A stretch of DNA of 64,000 nucleotides from Desulfobulbaceae bacterium BRH_c16a (GCA_000961725.1 LADS01000061.1:1-64000), one strand, 5' to 3'; shown: positions 53,930-63,538, numbered from the stretch's first letter. Program-made: numbers and translations. Notes: generated from the letters alone by a model not told the origin.

Positions 53930-55120
53930 ATGAATACCCCCTTTTTCGGCCGATTATTGAACATCCTCGACTACGCGCTCTCTTCGTTGAGACGGAACCT
54001 CGGCAAGAATTGCACGGTCTTCATTCTCTTCACCCTGGTTATTTTTCTCTTTGCCTCTTTTCAGCTGATGACCGGTGGGCTGACCGAGCTGGCGCAAAAA
54101 GTTCTGGTAACGGCTCCCGATATCACAGTGCAGCAGATGTCGGCCGGACGGCAGGTCGCCATTGCCGCAGATGCCAAAGAGAAGCTGACCGGCATTTTTG
54201 GCGTAAGCAAGGTCAAGGAACGTATCTGGGGGTATTATTTCGATGAAAGCAATGGTGCCAACTATACGGTCATCGGCATCTCGTTGCCCGCCGGCGATGA
54301 CGCAGGCGGCAGCTGGCTCGGCCTTGAAGAGGGCCGTTTGCCGCGGCCGGATGAAAGAGGCAAAGTGGTTGTCAGCAGGGACATTCGCGACAAACTCGGT
54401 CTTGGCAGCCGCCGGCATTTTTCCCTGTTCAGGCCGGATCTTTCTTTAGCCTCTTTTGAGACAGTCGGGACCTTCTCAGGCACGCTCGATATCCTGACCG
54501 CGGATGTGATCCTCATGTCACTGGACGACGCCCGCGACCTTTTTGCGATTGTTCCCGGTTTCGTCACGGATTTACTCGTCGATGCGGGGAATCCGCTGGA
54601 AGTCGAGACGATAGCCGGAAAAATAAACGACCTGTTGTCCGGCGTCAGGGTGATTACCCGAAACCGGATTCTTAAAACCTATACAGTCGTCTTCGGCTGG
54701 CGCAGCGGGTTGGGGGGAATCTGTCTCCTCACTGCTCTGGTTGCCTTCGCGATTTTTGCCTGGGACAGGGCGTCCGGCCTTTCCAGGGAGGAGGTGCGGG
54801 AGGTCGGCATTTTGAGAGTCCTGGGCTGGCAGACAAACGACATCATTCTCCTGCGGTTCTTCGAGTCGGCGGTAATTGCTCTGCTGGCATTTTTCACCGG
54901 GTATCTGCTGGCCTGGATACATGTTGCCGGTTTCGATGGAACTTTCCTGCGTCCGATCCTGCTCGGCTGGTCGGTTCTGCGACCGAGCTTTACCTTTGTG
55001 CCGCAGTTCGCTTTCTCGGATATGCTGCTCATCTTCTCGATTTCCGTTTTTCCCTATCTCTGTGCCACAGCAGTGCCTGCCTGGCGGGCGGCTGTAGTAC
55101 GGGCAGACTCGGTGATCTGA
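53930..55120 (+). CDS. FtsX-like ABC transporter permease
   Basis: A 396-residue permease of the MacB/LolC type: one N-terminal helix (CTVFILFTLVIFLFASFQLM), a large periplasmic domain (residues about 55-245) and three C-terminal helices. The first of these follows the EEVREVGILRVLGWQTNDII cytoplasmic loop, which couples to the ATPase. Such mechanotransducing exporters move lipoproteins, peptides or drive envelope enzymes rather than import. It is followed by its ATPase gene after 1 bp. Confidence 0.85.
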   Translation: MNTPFFGRLLNILDYALSSLRRNLGKNCTVFILFTLVIFLFASFQLMTGGLTELAQKVLVTAPDITVQQMSAGRQVAIAADAKEKLTGIFGVSKVKERIWGYYFDESNGANYTVIGISLPAGDDAGGSWLGLEEGRLPRPDERGKVVVSRDIRDKLGLGSRRHFSLFRPDLSLASFETVGTFSGTLDILTADVILMSLDDARDLFAIVPGFVTDLLVDAGNPLEVETIAGKINDLLSGVRVITRNRILKTYTVVFGWRSGLGGICLLTALVAFAIFAWDRASGLSREEVREVGILRVLGWQTNDIILLRFFESAVIALLAFFTGYLLAWIHVAGFDGTFLRPILLGWSVLRPSFTFVPQFAFSDMLLIFSISVFPYLCATAVPAWRAAVVRADSVI

Positions 55121-55121
55121 C

Positions 55122-55811
55122 ATGCTGATTACGCTCGAGTCGGTCGACAAAATCTACAACAGTGGTGCGATAAACGAGGTCGCGGCGCTGCGCGAGATCG
55201 ATTTGACCGTTGCAGAAGGAGAGATGGTGTGTCTGCAGGGGCCGAGCGGCTCGGGAAAGACCACTCTGCTCTCCGTCATCGGCTGTATTTTTTCTCCGAC
55301 CAGCGGCAGGGCGACCATCGGCGGAAGGCGGATCTCCCGGCTGCCCGATCATTTTCTTACCAGATACCGCCGGGAACTCATCGGCTTTATCTTTCAGAAT
55401 TACAATATGCTGGGACATCTCTCGGTCCTCGAGAATATAACCCTGCCGCTGCTGCCCCTCGGGATCAGTCCCGGCAGGCGGGAGAAGATGGCCGATGCCC
55501 TGCTCGACAAACTTGCAATCGGCCACCGCAAGCATTTTATCGCCGATCAGTTGAGCGGCGGGGAACTGCAGCGGGCGGCGATTGCCAGGGCATTGATCAA
55601 CAACCCGCCGATTATCGTGGCCGATGAACCGACCGCCCATCTTGACGGCAAGCTTGCTCTGGAGATTATCGATCTGCTGGCGGAGCAGAAAGCCGATGGC
55701 CGGACTCTCATTCTATCATCCCACGATCCCGCAGTATCGGGACATCCCCGGGTTGACCGTGTAGTTGCGCTCAGGGATGGCAGGATCTCTTCGCAGGTAT
55801 CCGCAGGATGA
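55122..55811 (+). CDS. LolD/MacB-type ABC ATPase
   Basis: A 229-residue nucleotide-binding subunit with Walker A (LQGPSGSGKTTLLSVIGCIF), the signature QLSGGELQRAAIARALIN, Walker B (PIIVADEPTAHLD) and the H-loop SSHDP. It pairs with the FtsX-like permease upstream. It belongs to the group that serves lipoprotein or macrolide-type exporters. It is followed by a polytopic membrane protein. Confidence 0.92.
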   Translation: MLITLESVDKIYNSGAINEVAALREIDLTVAEGEMVCLQGPSGSGKTTLLSVIGCIFSPTSGRATIGGRRISRLPDHFLTRYRRELIGFIFQNYNMLGHLSVLENITLPLLPLGISPGRREKMADALLDKLAIGHRKHFIADQLSGGELQRAAIARALINNPPIIVADEPTAHLDGKLALEIIDLLAEQKADGRTLILSSHDPAVSGHPRVDRVVALRDGRISSQVSAG

Positions 55812-55818
55812 TTTCGTC

Positions 55819-56847
55819 ATGTTCCTGAACTCCTGGTCGATAGCACTTTTAATCTGCAGCGCGGCAACCATGTTCCTTGGCGGTGGTGCGGTCAGGACGG
55901 CATTCCGGGTGATCAGGTATTGGGATGCAGGGGCGGACAGCACGAGGCAGATCCAGCTGGAAAACGAAACGTGGCTGTCGGCGGTTCTGGTTCAGTACGG
56001 GCTGACGATCCAGATGGTCTCTCTGTTGCTGCTTGTCCTTGCCGCCGACGGTTTTTCCCGGATTCTGGTGGGGGCGATGTGTGCGACCGGCGCCTTTCTT
56101 GCCAATCCCTACGGTATTCCGGCCCTTCTCGTGAGGATTTTCGGCCTGTTTTTTTACGGTTTCTGGATTGTTGTGCACCGTCTGGATCTGCAGTCGGAAC
56201 AGATGCCGCTGACCCGCTTTAAATTTTACTATCTGCTGTTGCTGATCCCGTACATCCTCGCCGATACGCTCCTGCTCCTGCTGTATCTGGGAAGCCTGCA
56301 GCCGGATATCATCACCTCCTGCTGCGGTGTGGTTTTTAGCGGGCTCGCCGGGGAAGGCCGCAATCTCGTCGGACCTGTCCCGGCACTTCATCTGATGGTT
56401 TTTTATTACGGTTTTGCCGGGCTGCTTTTTTTTGCAAGCCGGCGGCAGTTGCAAAGAATCGGCAGGAATATTTCCCGGAGTGAAGTACTCGGCAATATGT
56501 GTTTCGCTTTGGCCTGGCTGATCTTTTTTCTCTTCTCGCTGCTGGTCGTCACTGCCGTAATTTCTTCCTATATTTACGCCATGCCGGCCCATCGATGCCC
56601 CTTTGATATTTTGCTCTGGGAGTATTATTCTGTTGGATATCCCATCTACTTTTTCCTGATAGCCGCTGCCTTTTGCGGGATGAGCGCCGGCGTCATTGCC
56701 CCGGTTGCCGCCTTGCCGGGAATGGCTGGGCCGGTAGCCGGATATCGCAGGGCAGCCATCAAACTCTCTCTTTATATGATGGTTTTGTTTCTCCTTGTTA
56801 TTTCGTGGTTTCCGGCGGTGTATCTCGCTTTCGGCGGAGAATGGTGA
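55819..56847 (+). CDS. Unknown polytopic membrane protein of the NosL-ABC operon
   Basis: A 342-residue protein with about eight hydrophobic helices and no soluble domain; examples are LNSWSIALLICSAATMFLGG and the loop FSGLAGEGRNLVGPVPALHL. Not recognised. It starts 7 bp after the ATPase stop, at the ATG at 55819 with GGATG upstream. A longer frame overlapping the ATPase gene is unlikely. It probably forms a second membrane component of the same assembly system. Confidence 0.75.
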   Translation: MFLNSWSIALLICSAATMFLGGGAVRTAFRVIRYWDAGADSTRQIQLENETWLSAVLVQYGLTIQMVSLLLLVLAADGFSRILVGAMCATGAFLANPYGIPALLVRIFGLFFYGFWIVVHRLDLQSEQMPLTRFKFYYLLLLIPYILADTLLLLLYLGSLQPDIITSCCGVVFSGLAGEGRNLVGPVPALHLMVFYYGFAGLLFFASRRQLQRIGRNISRSEVLGNMCFALAWLIFFLFSLLVVTAVISSYIYAMPAHRCPFDILLWEYYSVGYPIYFFLIAAAFCGMSAGVIAPVAALPGMAGPVAGYRRAAIKLSLYMMVLFLLVISWFPAVYLAFGGEW

Positions 56848-56946
56848 TTTCCTTTTTCGAGAAAACGGCGATACAATAGATGGTGAGCAGACAGTCCCTA
56901 AGCGCAGTGGCGCAAGACGCCGCGATTTGCCGCCAAGGAGAAAGGC

Positions 56947-59900
56947 ATGTTTCAGGATTCCAACGAGCAGTTTCTGGGTTTTGACCCGCATTTCAAGATC
57001 TTTCATGATCTCATGCCCTTCAAGGTACAGGATATTCTCCTCATCTCAAGCCGTTACGATGCATTTATCATGGAGGAGGACGGCAGTCTGGCAACCAGGC
57101 TGATCAATGAATACCATGGCTTGAACCTGAGCAAACCCCCCAAGATCACCCGGGTATCTTCCGCCGGAGAGGCCTTGCAGATCCTCGGCCTGAAAAAATT
57201 CGACATGGTCATTACCATGCCCTATCTGGGCGGCATGGATGCCTTCGGACTCGGAGCGGCAATAAAGAAAATCCAGCCGAATCTCCCGGTGATCCTGGTC
57301 GCCCATAACGTGAGGTCGACCTTTCCGGAGAAGCTGGACAGTTATGGCGTCGACAAGATTTTTATCTGGTGCTGCGAGGCCGATCTGCTGCTGGCAATCA
57401 TCAAAAACGTCGAAGATCACCGGAATGTCGATTCGGATACCGAGCGGGCCATGGTCAGGGTCATCATCTATGTTGAGGATTCACCGCTGTATCGCTCCCT
57501 TTTTCTGCCTCTCATCTACCGTGAAGTGGTCAGGCAGACGCAGTCGGTACTGGATGAAAGCCTCAATGAGCGCCATCGTCTTCTCCGTATGCGGGCCAGG
57601 CCGAGAATCCTTATGGCTACCAACTATGAAGAGGCTATTGCTTTATTTCAATCCTACAAACCATACGTTTTCGGGGTGATCTCGGATGCCAGTTTTCGCC
57701 GCAGCGGCAGCATGGCAGAAGAGGCGGGGTTGGACTTTCTTCGACATGTGCGGGAGGAAATACACGACTTGCCCTTGCTGATGGTCTCCAATGCCCAACG
57801 CAATCGACAGGTTGCCGAGGGGATCCCCGCGGTTTTCATCGACAAGAACTCCCCTCTGATCAAAGAAGAGCTCCACAGTTTCTTCCTCAATCACCTCGGG
57901 TTCGGCGATTTTATCTTTCGTCTGCCGGATGAAACGGCAATAGGTTCCGCTTCGAACCTGCACGAGTTTGAAAAACAGCTGCGCGTCATTCCCGAGGCAT
58001 CCCTGCGGTATCACACCAAGCGGAACCACTTCTCCAACTGGGTGATGGCGCGAGCCGAAGTCACACTCGCACGACGCCTGCACAAGGATTATGTGCTGAA
58101 TATGGATGATCTCGAAAGCATCAGGGAGGATCTGATCTATAAAGTGCATTCGCTGCGGAAATTGCGGCAGAAGGGTGTGGTCGTCAAATTTTCTGCCGAT
58201 GACTATGACATCGATATTATGGATTTCGTCAAGATCGGCAGCGGTTCGATGGGGGGGAAAGCCTGGGGCATCGCCTTCATGTGGGCTCGTCTGCAGGAAT
58301 CCTGGCGGGAAGATTCCATTCTCAGTTCCCATACCGTTGCAATCCCCAAAACCTGCGTTATCACTGCCGATGGTTTCAACACCTTTGTCGAGGAGAATAA
58401 TCTCATTTTCGGCAAACCGACGCCCGATGAGCAGGTTGCCGATATTTTTCTCGATTCGGCCCTGCCGGCCTGGCTCAGGCGAGAGCTTCGGGCGTTCCTG
58501 CAGAAATGCGACAAGCCGCTTTCCGTTCGCTCCTCATCCCTGCTCGAGGACGGCCATTTCAAACCCTATGCCGGCTTGTATTCGACCTATTTTCTCGCCA
58601 ATAACCACCATGATTTCAGTGAGCGTCTGGCTCAACTGGAAAGCGCCATCAAGCTGGTCTACGCCTCAACCTGGTTTGAGAGTCCGATCGCCTTTTCCAA
58701 AGTCAGTTCTCAGGGCCGGGAGGACTCGATGGCCGTCATTATTCAGGAGCTGGCCGGCGGGCTCTATGGCGATTACTGGTACCCGGCGGTATCGGGTGTT
58801 GCCCAGTCGCGCAATTTCTATCCGGTTATGGATATGCATGCCGACGAGGGGATAGCGCATATCGCCATGGGAATCGGCAAGACGGTAGTGGAGGGCGGGA
58901 AAACGTTGTGGTTCTCCCCGAAGCGACCAAAGAATTTAGTGCAGTTCTCCACTGTCGAAAACATGCTCAACTCGTGTCAGAGACAGTTTTATGCACTTTC
59001 CATGACTTCCGGATGCCTGCAACGCGACACCTCGAATCTGGTGCTGCGGGAGATTCAGGAAGCGGAAGAAGAACTTCCGGTGACCATGCTGGCGTCAACC
59101 TATATCGCCGAAGAGGACCGGGTTCGCGATGCCTGCCTGCCCGGGCAGAAAGTCATGACGTTTGCCTCTGTCCTGAAATATTCGAGCTATCCGCTTGCCG
59201 AGATTCTCTCGGAACTCCTGGAGATAGGCAAGGAAGGAATGGGGGGGGAGGTGGAGATCGAATTTGCCCTTCATCTCGACCGGGAGCCGGCCAGATCGGT
59301 TTTCTATTTTCTCCAGATACGGCCGATGGTAACCGGCGGGGAAATGATCGATGTCCAGATCTGTGACCACGAGATCGGGCAGGCGTTCTGCTATGTCGGT
59401 CAATCTCTTGGCCATGGCGCGTATACGAACATTACCGATATCGTCTATGTCTTCCCCGAAACATTCAATCCGGCGAAAACACGAGAGGTGGCGGGGGAGA
59501 TCGGGGCGATAAATCGCAGGCTGCGGCGGGAAAAGAGGCCGTTTCTCCTCATCGGCCCCGGGAGATGGGGATCGGCTGATCCCTGGCTCGGAATTCCAGT
59601 TCAATGGGCCGATATTTCCGGGGTTGCGGCAATTGTCGAGGTGAGGAATCACAAGATCAGGGCCGACCCTTCGCAGGGGACCCATTTTTTTCAGAACATC
59701 ACTTCCCTGGGGATTCCCTATCTGACACTCAACGAGAATGAAGCACCGGGACAAGGCCGACGGTGCTCGGATTTTCTCGATTGGCGGTGGCTTGAAAAAC
59801 AGCCGGTTGTCGAACAGGGGCCATTTGTCCGGCAGGTTCGGCTTGATGAGCCGTTTGTTTTGAAATGTGACGGAATACGCTCGGAAAGCGTTCTTCTGCA

Positions 59901-60009
59901 AGCGAATGGCTCACCGTGCAGGATGGTATGTAAAATTCAAGGGAAAGAGACCTGGAACAAGAGTATAAGCCTGCGGGGAAAATGCAGTCGACGGGAACGC
60001 CCCGAATGA
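56947..60009 (+). CDS. Receiver-receiver-PPDK_N (PEP/pyruvate-binding) multidomain protein
   Basis: A 1020-residue soluble protein. Residues about 25-130 form a receiver-like domain lacking the phospho-acceptor Asp (FDMVITMPYLGGMDAFGLGA). Residues about 170-330 are a second receiver-like domain with an acidic start (VIIYVEDSPLYRSLF) and Asp at VISDASFR. From about residue 430 comes an ATP-grasp PPDK_N domain: KIGSGSMGGKAWGIAFMWAR, PLSVRSSSLLEDGHFKPYAG and VIIQELAGGLYGDYW, as in phosphoenolpyruvate synthase. The swivelling His domain (GG-TSHAAI) and the PEP-binding barrel of true PEP synthases are absent. A C-terminal domain (about 830-1000, FLLIGPGRWGSADPWLGIPV) is unrecognised. It is a signalling-type protein of unknown function. 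Confidence 0.8.
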   Translation: MFQDSNEQFLGFDPHFKIFHDLMPFKVQDILLISSRYDAFIMEEDGSLATRLINEYHGLNLSKPPKITRVSSAGEALQILGLKKFDMVITMPYLGGMDAFGLGAAIKKIQPNLPVILVAHNVRSTFPEKLDSYGVDKIFIWCCEADLLLAIIKNVEDHRNVDSDTERAMVRVIIYVEDSPLYRSLFLPLIYREVVRQTQSVLDESLNERHRLLRMRARPRILMATNYEEAIALFQSYKPYVFGVISDASFRRSGSMAEEAGLDFLRHVREEIHDLPLLMVSNAQRNRQVAEGIPAVFIDKNSPLIKEELHSFFLNHLGFGDFIFRLPDETAIGSASNLHEFEKQLRVIPEASLRYHTKRNHFSNWVMARAEVTLARRLHKDYVLNMDDLESIREDLIYKVHSLRKLRQKGVVVKFSADDYDIDIMDFVKIGSGSMGGKAWGIAFMWARLQESWREDSILSSHTVAIPKTCVITADGFNTFVEENNLIFGKPTPDEQVADIFLDSALPAWLRRELRAFLQKCDKPLSVRSSSLLEDGHFKPYAGLYSTYFLANNHHDFSERLAQLESAIKLVYASTWFESPIAFSKVSSQGREDSMAVIIQELAGGLYGDYWYPAVSGVAQSRNFYPVMDMHADEGIAHIAMGIGKTVVEGGKTLWFSPKRPKNLVQFSTVENMLNSCQRQFYALSMTSGCLQRDTSNLVLREIQEAEEELPVTMLASTYIAEEDRVRDACLPGQKVMTFASVLKYSSYPLAEILSELLEIGKEGMGGEVEIEFALHLDREPARSVFYFLQIRPMVTGGEMIDVQICDHEIGQAFCYVGQSLGHGAYTNITDIVYVFPETFNPAKTREVAGEIGAINRRLRREKRPFLLIGPGRWGSADPWLGIPVQWADISGVAAIVEVRNHKIRADPSQGTHFFQNITSLGIPYLTLNENEAPGQGRRCSDFLDWRWLEKQPVVEQGPFVRQVRLDEPFVLKCDGIRSESVLLQANGSPCRMVCKIQGKETWNKSISLRGKCSRRERPE

Positions 60010-60017
60010 AAAAATTC

Positions 60018-60053
60018 GATAGCGATAGCGATAGCGATAACGATGGCGATAGC
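60018..60053. repeat. 6-bp tandem repeat (GATAGC)
   Basis: Six hexamers GATAGC, with one GATAAC and one GATGGC variant, begin 8 bp after the stop of the 1020-residue gene. They lie in a short intergenic spacer and could vary in copy number. Confidence 0.85.
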
Positions 60054-60190
60054 GAAAAGTACGCTTAAGTCGGATGAACCAGAAAAAATCCTTGCACTTG
60101 GCGGATCGGTACATATTTTTTCAGGGGACTCCATGAGTACCCGGAGCCGACTTATTCCAGCAAATTTTCACAGGGATCGGTTGATATGCG

Positions 60191-60940
60191 ATGAGTAGAA
60201 CCATGAAACTGTCCTACGACGAGCAATGCCGCAGGGAATTCTCGTCGCTGCTCATGCGGGTGGAGCATCTCTTCGTCAATATCGACATAGAATGCCCGTA
60301 TGGGTTGCCCTATGTTTCAACCTTTCATCAGGCGACGTTTGGTCCTCTCAGCGAACGGGCAATGGAACTGTTTCTTGCCGCCGGCTACCGGCGAAATGGC
60401 AATTGTCTGTATAATATGGCGTGCCTGGCCTGTTCTGCCTGTATACCCATTCGTTTGCATCCCGAGGAGTTTCGTCCGAACCGCAATCAGAAGCGGGCGT
60501 GGGTTAAAAATAAAGATGTGACAACGTCACTCCTGCCGCTGAAGGTTACGGAGGAAGACCTGGAGGTTTGCGGGAAGTTTCTCCGGCTGAGATATCCCCG
60601 CGAGAACATAACTGCTCAGGGATATTATCGGGATTTTTTTCTCAACTCGGTGGTGAACAGCGTCCAGCTGCAGTATCGGGTTGAAGATCGCCTTGTAGGG
60701 ACCTCGATTATCGATATTGGCTATAATTGGATGAATGCAGTGTATTTTTATTTCGATCCCGATGAAACGCATCGCAGTCTCGGCACGTACAATATTCTCT
60801 GCCTGGTTGATTTATGCCGTGAATGGGAAATTGAATTTCTTTATCTTGGATATTATATACACTCAGTCCCGGCAATGAGCTATAAGGCAAACTTTCGTCC
60901 CCATTACCTTTTGCAGGGAAAGGAATGGCGTCGTGGTTGA
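60191..60940 (+). CDS. Bacterial aminoacyl-tRNA-protein transferase (Bpt/Ate type)
   Basis: A 249-residue protein of the Ate1-like family that adds an amino acid to N-termini of proteins for N-end-rule degradation. The N-terminal cysteine region NCLYNMACLACSACIPIRLH and the GNAT-like C-terminal part (YYRDFFLNSVVNSVQLQYRV, LGTYNILCLVDLCREWEIEF, YKANFRPHYLLQGKEW) fit. Bacterial members (Bpt) transfer Leu to acidic N-termini. The start may be either ATG 60191 or 60203. clpS and clpA are not nearby. Confidence 0.85.
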   Translation: MSRTMKLSYDEQCRREFSSLLMRVEHLFVNIDIECPYGLPYVSTFHQATFGPLSERAMELFLAAGYRRNGNCLYNMACLACSACIPIRLHPEEFRPNRNQKRAWVKNKDVTTSLLPLKVTEEDLEVCGKFLRLRYPRENITAQGYYRDFFLNSVVNSVQLQYRVEDRLVGTSIIDIGYNWMNAVYFYFDPDETHRSLGTYNILCLVDLCREWEIEFLYLGYYIHSVPAMSYKANFRPHYLLQGKEWRRG

Positions 60941-61464
60941 TACTGCAAGGCTATGTTTTTGTCAGGTTGGTTCTGCCGATAGTTCATTCCATTGAAGAGC
61001 GTTTTATCTGCTATCCCCGCATTTATGAAAGTAATTGCCATTTCCATGAGTTGACAATACCCTTTGTTTGTGATAGGTTTCGTTTTCTGGAAAACTAAAA
61101 AAGAAAAGAGGAGTTGGTCGGTAAAGACAGTCTTTTACGGGGGGACCAATGAAAAAATGGCACATGGAAGGAATTATCAGCAGGGCCAATAATCTGCAGA
61201 GAAAGGTGGTTTTCGGGGGACGAAACCAGATTTTCCTTTGCGCCGGAAACTACTCGCTGGAGGCTCGAAGAAAGCCATCGTTAATGAGTTGCTTGAGGTT
61301 TCTCACAATGCTCATATCTCGCAGAAGCTGATCTTCCAGGGGATTTTTTTAAGTGCCGAAATGAATTTTCTGAGTTGGACTTGAAAAGGACATGGCATGA
61401 TATACTGTGCTAAGTACAGTTCAAGATAGTACAAAGAAATTCTGTTTTAACCGGATCAGGAATT
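60941..61464. other. Intergenic region with a weak gene remnant
   Basis: About 520 bp before amrS. A 60-codon plus-strand frame at 61149-61331 reads MKKWHMEGIISRANNLQRKV, and another frame just after it gives KKAIVNELLEVSHNAHISQK. Together they look like a small frameshifted gene rather than random sequence. No family is recognised. The end holds a palindrome listed separately. Confidence 0.35.
61404..61420. promoter_or_regulatory. Imperfect palindrome upstream of amrS
   Basis: ACTGTGCTAAGTACAGT has outer arms ACTGT/ACAGT that pair exactly. It lies about 45 bp before the amrS start and overlaps a TATACT that could be a -10 box (61401-61406). Candidate operator only. Confidence 0.35.
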
Positions 61465-62514
61465 ATGGCTGGTACTCCCCCTCACGCTGGAGGACAAAGG
61501 GCGTTGATGTGCTTGCCTTTGGACGACGGCACCCTGAAGTGTCAAATTTGCGCCCATGGCTGTAAACTCCACGAAGGAAAAAGGGGGCTGTGCGGGGTAC
61601 GCGTTCGCCGAGGCGATCGGCTGGTAAGCCTTGTTTATGGTCGGGTGATCGCTGAACACATCGATCCGATAGAGAAAAAGCCTCTCTTCCACGTTTTGCC
61701 GGGGAGTCTGTCCTATTCAATCGCCACCTATGGATGCAATTTTCGCTGTCTGCACTGTCAGAATGCATCTATCTCACAAGTCTCCCGAGAAATGGATGTG
61801 GAGTCCTCCGGCATCTTCAGAAAGCCTGAAGATATTATCGGGTTGGCACGCGAAAGCGGCTGCCGGTCGATCAGCTACACCTATGTCGAGCCTACCATTT
61901 TTTACGAATTTGCCCTCGACTGTTGTCTGGCGGCGGTTGACAGCGGCTTGAAAAATATCTTCGTTTCCAATGGGTATATGACGGAGGCGGTGACAAGAGA
62001 GCTTGCTCCGGTGTTGACGGCAATCAATATCGATCTTAAAGCCTTTACCGACTTGTTCTATAAAAAGGTTTGCGGCGCCAGGCTGCAGCCGGTCCTTGAC
62101 AGCATTGTCCGCTTCAGAGAACTGGGAGTCTGGGTGGAGGTGACCACTTTAATCATTCCCGGAATGAATGATTCCGATCGGGAATTGATGCAGATTGCTG
62201 CTTTTTTGGCCGGGATCGACAAATCCATCCCATGGCATGTCACGGGCTATTACCCCACTTACAAGATGACCGGAACTGCTGCGCCGCCACCTACCGGTGA
62301 AGATACCCTCAGAAGAGCGAGGCAAATCGGTCTGGATCATGGGCTGCACTATGTCTATGCCGGCAATAGACCAGGTTCTGGGGGTGAGGATACCTGTTGC
62401 CCGAATTGTGGACAGGTGCTTCTCGTACGCCAAGGCTTTCGCGTCTCCGCAAATCGGTTGAGCAATGGCAGATGCCCCAAGTGTACATCGGCTATCGCCG
62501 GTATCTGGTCGTAA
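61465..62514 (+). CDS. amrS: AmmeMemoRadiSam system radical SAM enzyme (AmrS)
   Basis: A 349-residue radical SAM protein. N-terminal cysteine motif KCQICAHGCKLHEGKRGLCG, the radical SAM cluster YGCNFRCLHCQNASIS, and a C-terminal zinc-like region (CPNCGQVLL and GRCPKCTSA). This is the AmrS type of the three-gene AmmeMemoRadiSam set (AmrA, AmrB, AmrS), whose natural reaction is unknown. The two partners are not adjacent in this window. AGGAATT precedes the ATG. Confidence 0.88.
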   Translation: MAGTPPHAGGQRALMCLPLDDGTLKCQICAHGCKLHEGKRGLCGVRVRRGDRLVSLVYGRVIAEHIDPIEKKPLFHVLPGSLSYSIATYGCNFRCLHCQNASISQVSREMDVESSGIFRKPEDIIGLARESGCRSISYTYVEPTIFYEFALDCCLAAVDSGLKNIFVSNGYMTEAVTRELAPVLTAINIDLKAFTDLFYKKVCGARLQPVLDSIVRFRELGVWVEVTTLIIPGMNDSDRELMQIAAFLAGIDKSIPWHVTGYYPTYKMTGTAAPPPTGEDTLRRARQIGLDHGLHYVYAGNRPGSGGEDTCCPNCGQVLLVRQGFRVSANRLSNGRCPKCTSAIAGIWS

Positions 62515-62523
62515 CGTTTCTTT

Positions 62524-63387
62524 TTACTTGGTCGTTGTCTTTTTCGCAAACAGGGTTCTGCTGACATAGGTCAGTGAGATGGCAATGAGTGCTGCAGCCA
62601 GGCCGAGGAGAACATTGAAAAAGGGCGGCGCAGCAAGAGCGAGACGGATAATCAGGGTCGACAGCGCATACCCTGAATTACGGAAGACTGCATAAAAAGA
62701 CGGTTGAAAACACTGGGAAATAAGAACAATCAGGATGTCCGTCAGGATCAGGATCGTGTAAAAGCCATGTAAAACGTCCGGATGCGGTATACCCATGACA
62801 GTCGCGACGGCGCTGTGCAGTCCCATAAAAATAAAAACCAGCAGGAGAACGAGGGCAATTCCTTTTTTTGCGGCGACAAAGCTGTAGAGATCGGTCGGCT
62901 GCATTTTTTCATCCGAGGCGGTGCGTGCCTGCACCAGATAATAGCAGCCGAGTGCGGCAAAAATGAGCAATGCGCCAAAACCGTCGGAAAGGATGTGCAG
63001 CACCGCTTGCTCGTTGCCGGTGAATGTTATGGGTTCCGGGAAATCGGAGAGCTCCTTGAAGGCATTTCGCATAAGGATGAGAGAAAGTATCTCAAACTGC
63101 TTGCCGACCGACCGGCTGAAAGAACAGGGAATGGTAAAGACCAGACTGATCACCTCGAGAATAAGAACAACCGTAAAAGCCGCGTGAACTGCAAAAAAAT
63201 GGTTTCTGGGGATAAACGACTCCAGGGGGCCGGGCAGCAGATTCTGGCGATTCAGTTCTATGCAGACGAGGCTGAGAAGAAAAAAAAGCACCAGGGCAAT
63301 GGAAATTTTCCGGTGCATTTTTTCATGCTCCCAGCGGTGATGCAGCGGGTCGAAGGCATACGTTATTTTTTCGTAGATTGAACTCAT
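62524..63387 (-). CDS. Unknown polytopic membrane protein
   Basis: A 287-residue protein with about six or seven hydrophobic helices (ISIALVLFFLLSLVCIELNR, VVLILEVISLVFTIPCSFSR, GIALVLLLVFIFMGLHSAVA). No domain recognised. A soluble charged start (SSIYEKITYAFDPLHHRWEH) precedes the first helix. The ATG at 63387 is preferred to an upstream frame without family-like sequence, although no strong ribosome site is visible. Confidence 0.7.
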   Translation of the reverse strand: MSSIYEKITYAFDPLHHRWEHEKMHRKISIALVLFFLLSLVCIELNRQNLLPGPLESFIPRNHFFAVHAAFTVVLILEVISLVFTIPCSFSRSVGKQFEILSLILMRNAFKELSDFPEPITFTGNEQAVLHILSDGFGALLIFAALGCYYLVQARTASDEKMQPTDLYSFVAAKKGIALVLLLVFIFMGLHSAVATVMGIPHPDVLHGFYTILILTDILIVLISQCFQPSFYAVFRNSGYALSTLIIRLALAAPPFFNVLLGLAAALIAISLTYVSRTLFAKKTTTK

Positions 63388-63538
63388 CGTTTTCGGCGTG
63401 AAGGATTGAAGAGCTGTGGAGAATGTACCCAGAAAGCATTGCCCGCTTGTACCATAAAAGACAGCCGAAGGCAAATGAGCAGACCGGAACTATTATTATT
63501 TTAAACAGTCACCTCATCCATTCAAAATGAGGTCGAAG

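Noticed and set aside
55849-57006. 385-codon minus-strand frame
   Set aside because: Antisense to the NosL-operon membrane protein; its Lys/Gln-rich translation is a typical shadow of a hydrophobic gene.
60018-60053. Short tandem repeats as a possible CRISPR
   Set aside because: The unit is 6 bp with no spacers; it is a simple microsatellite.
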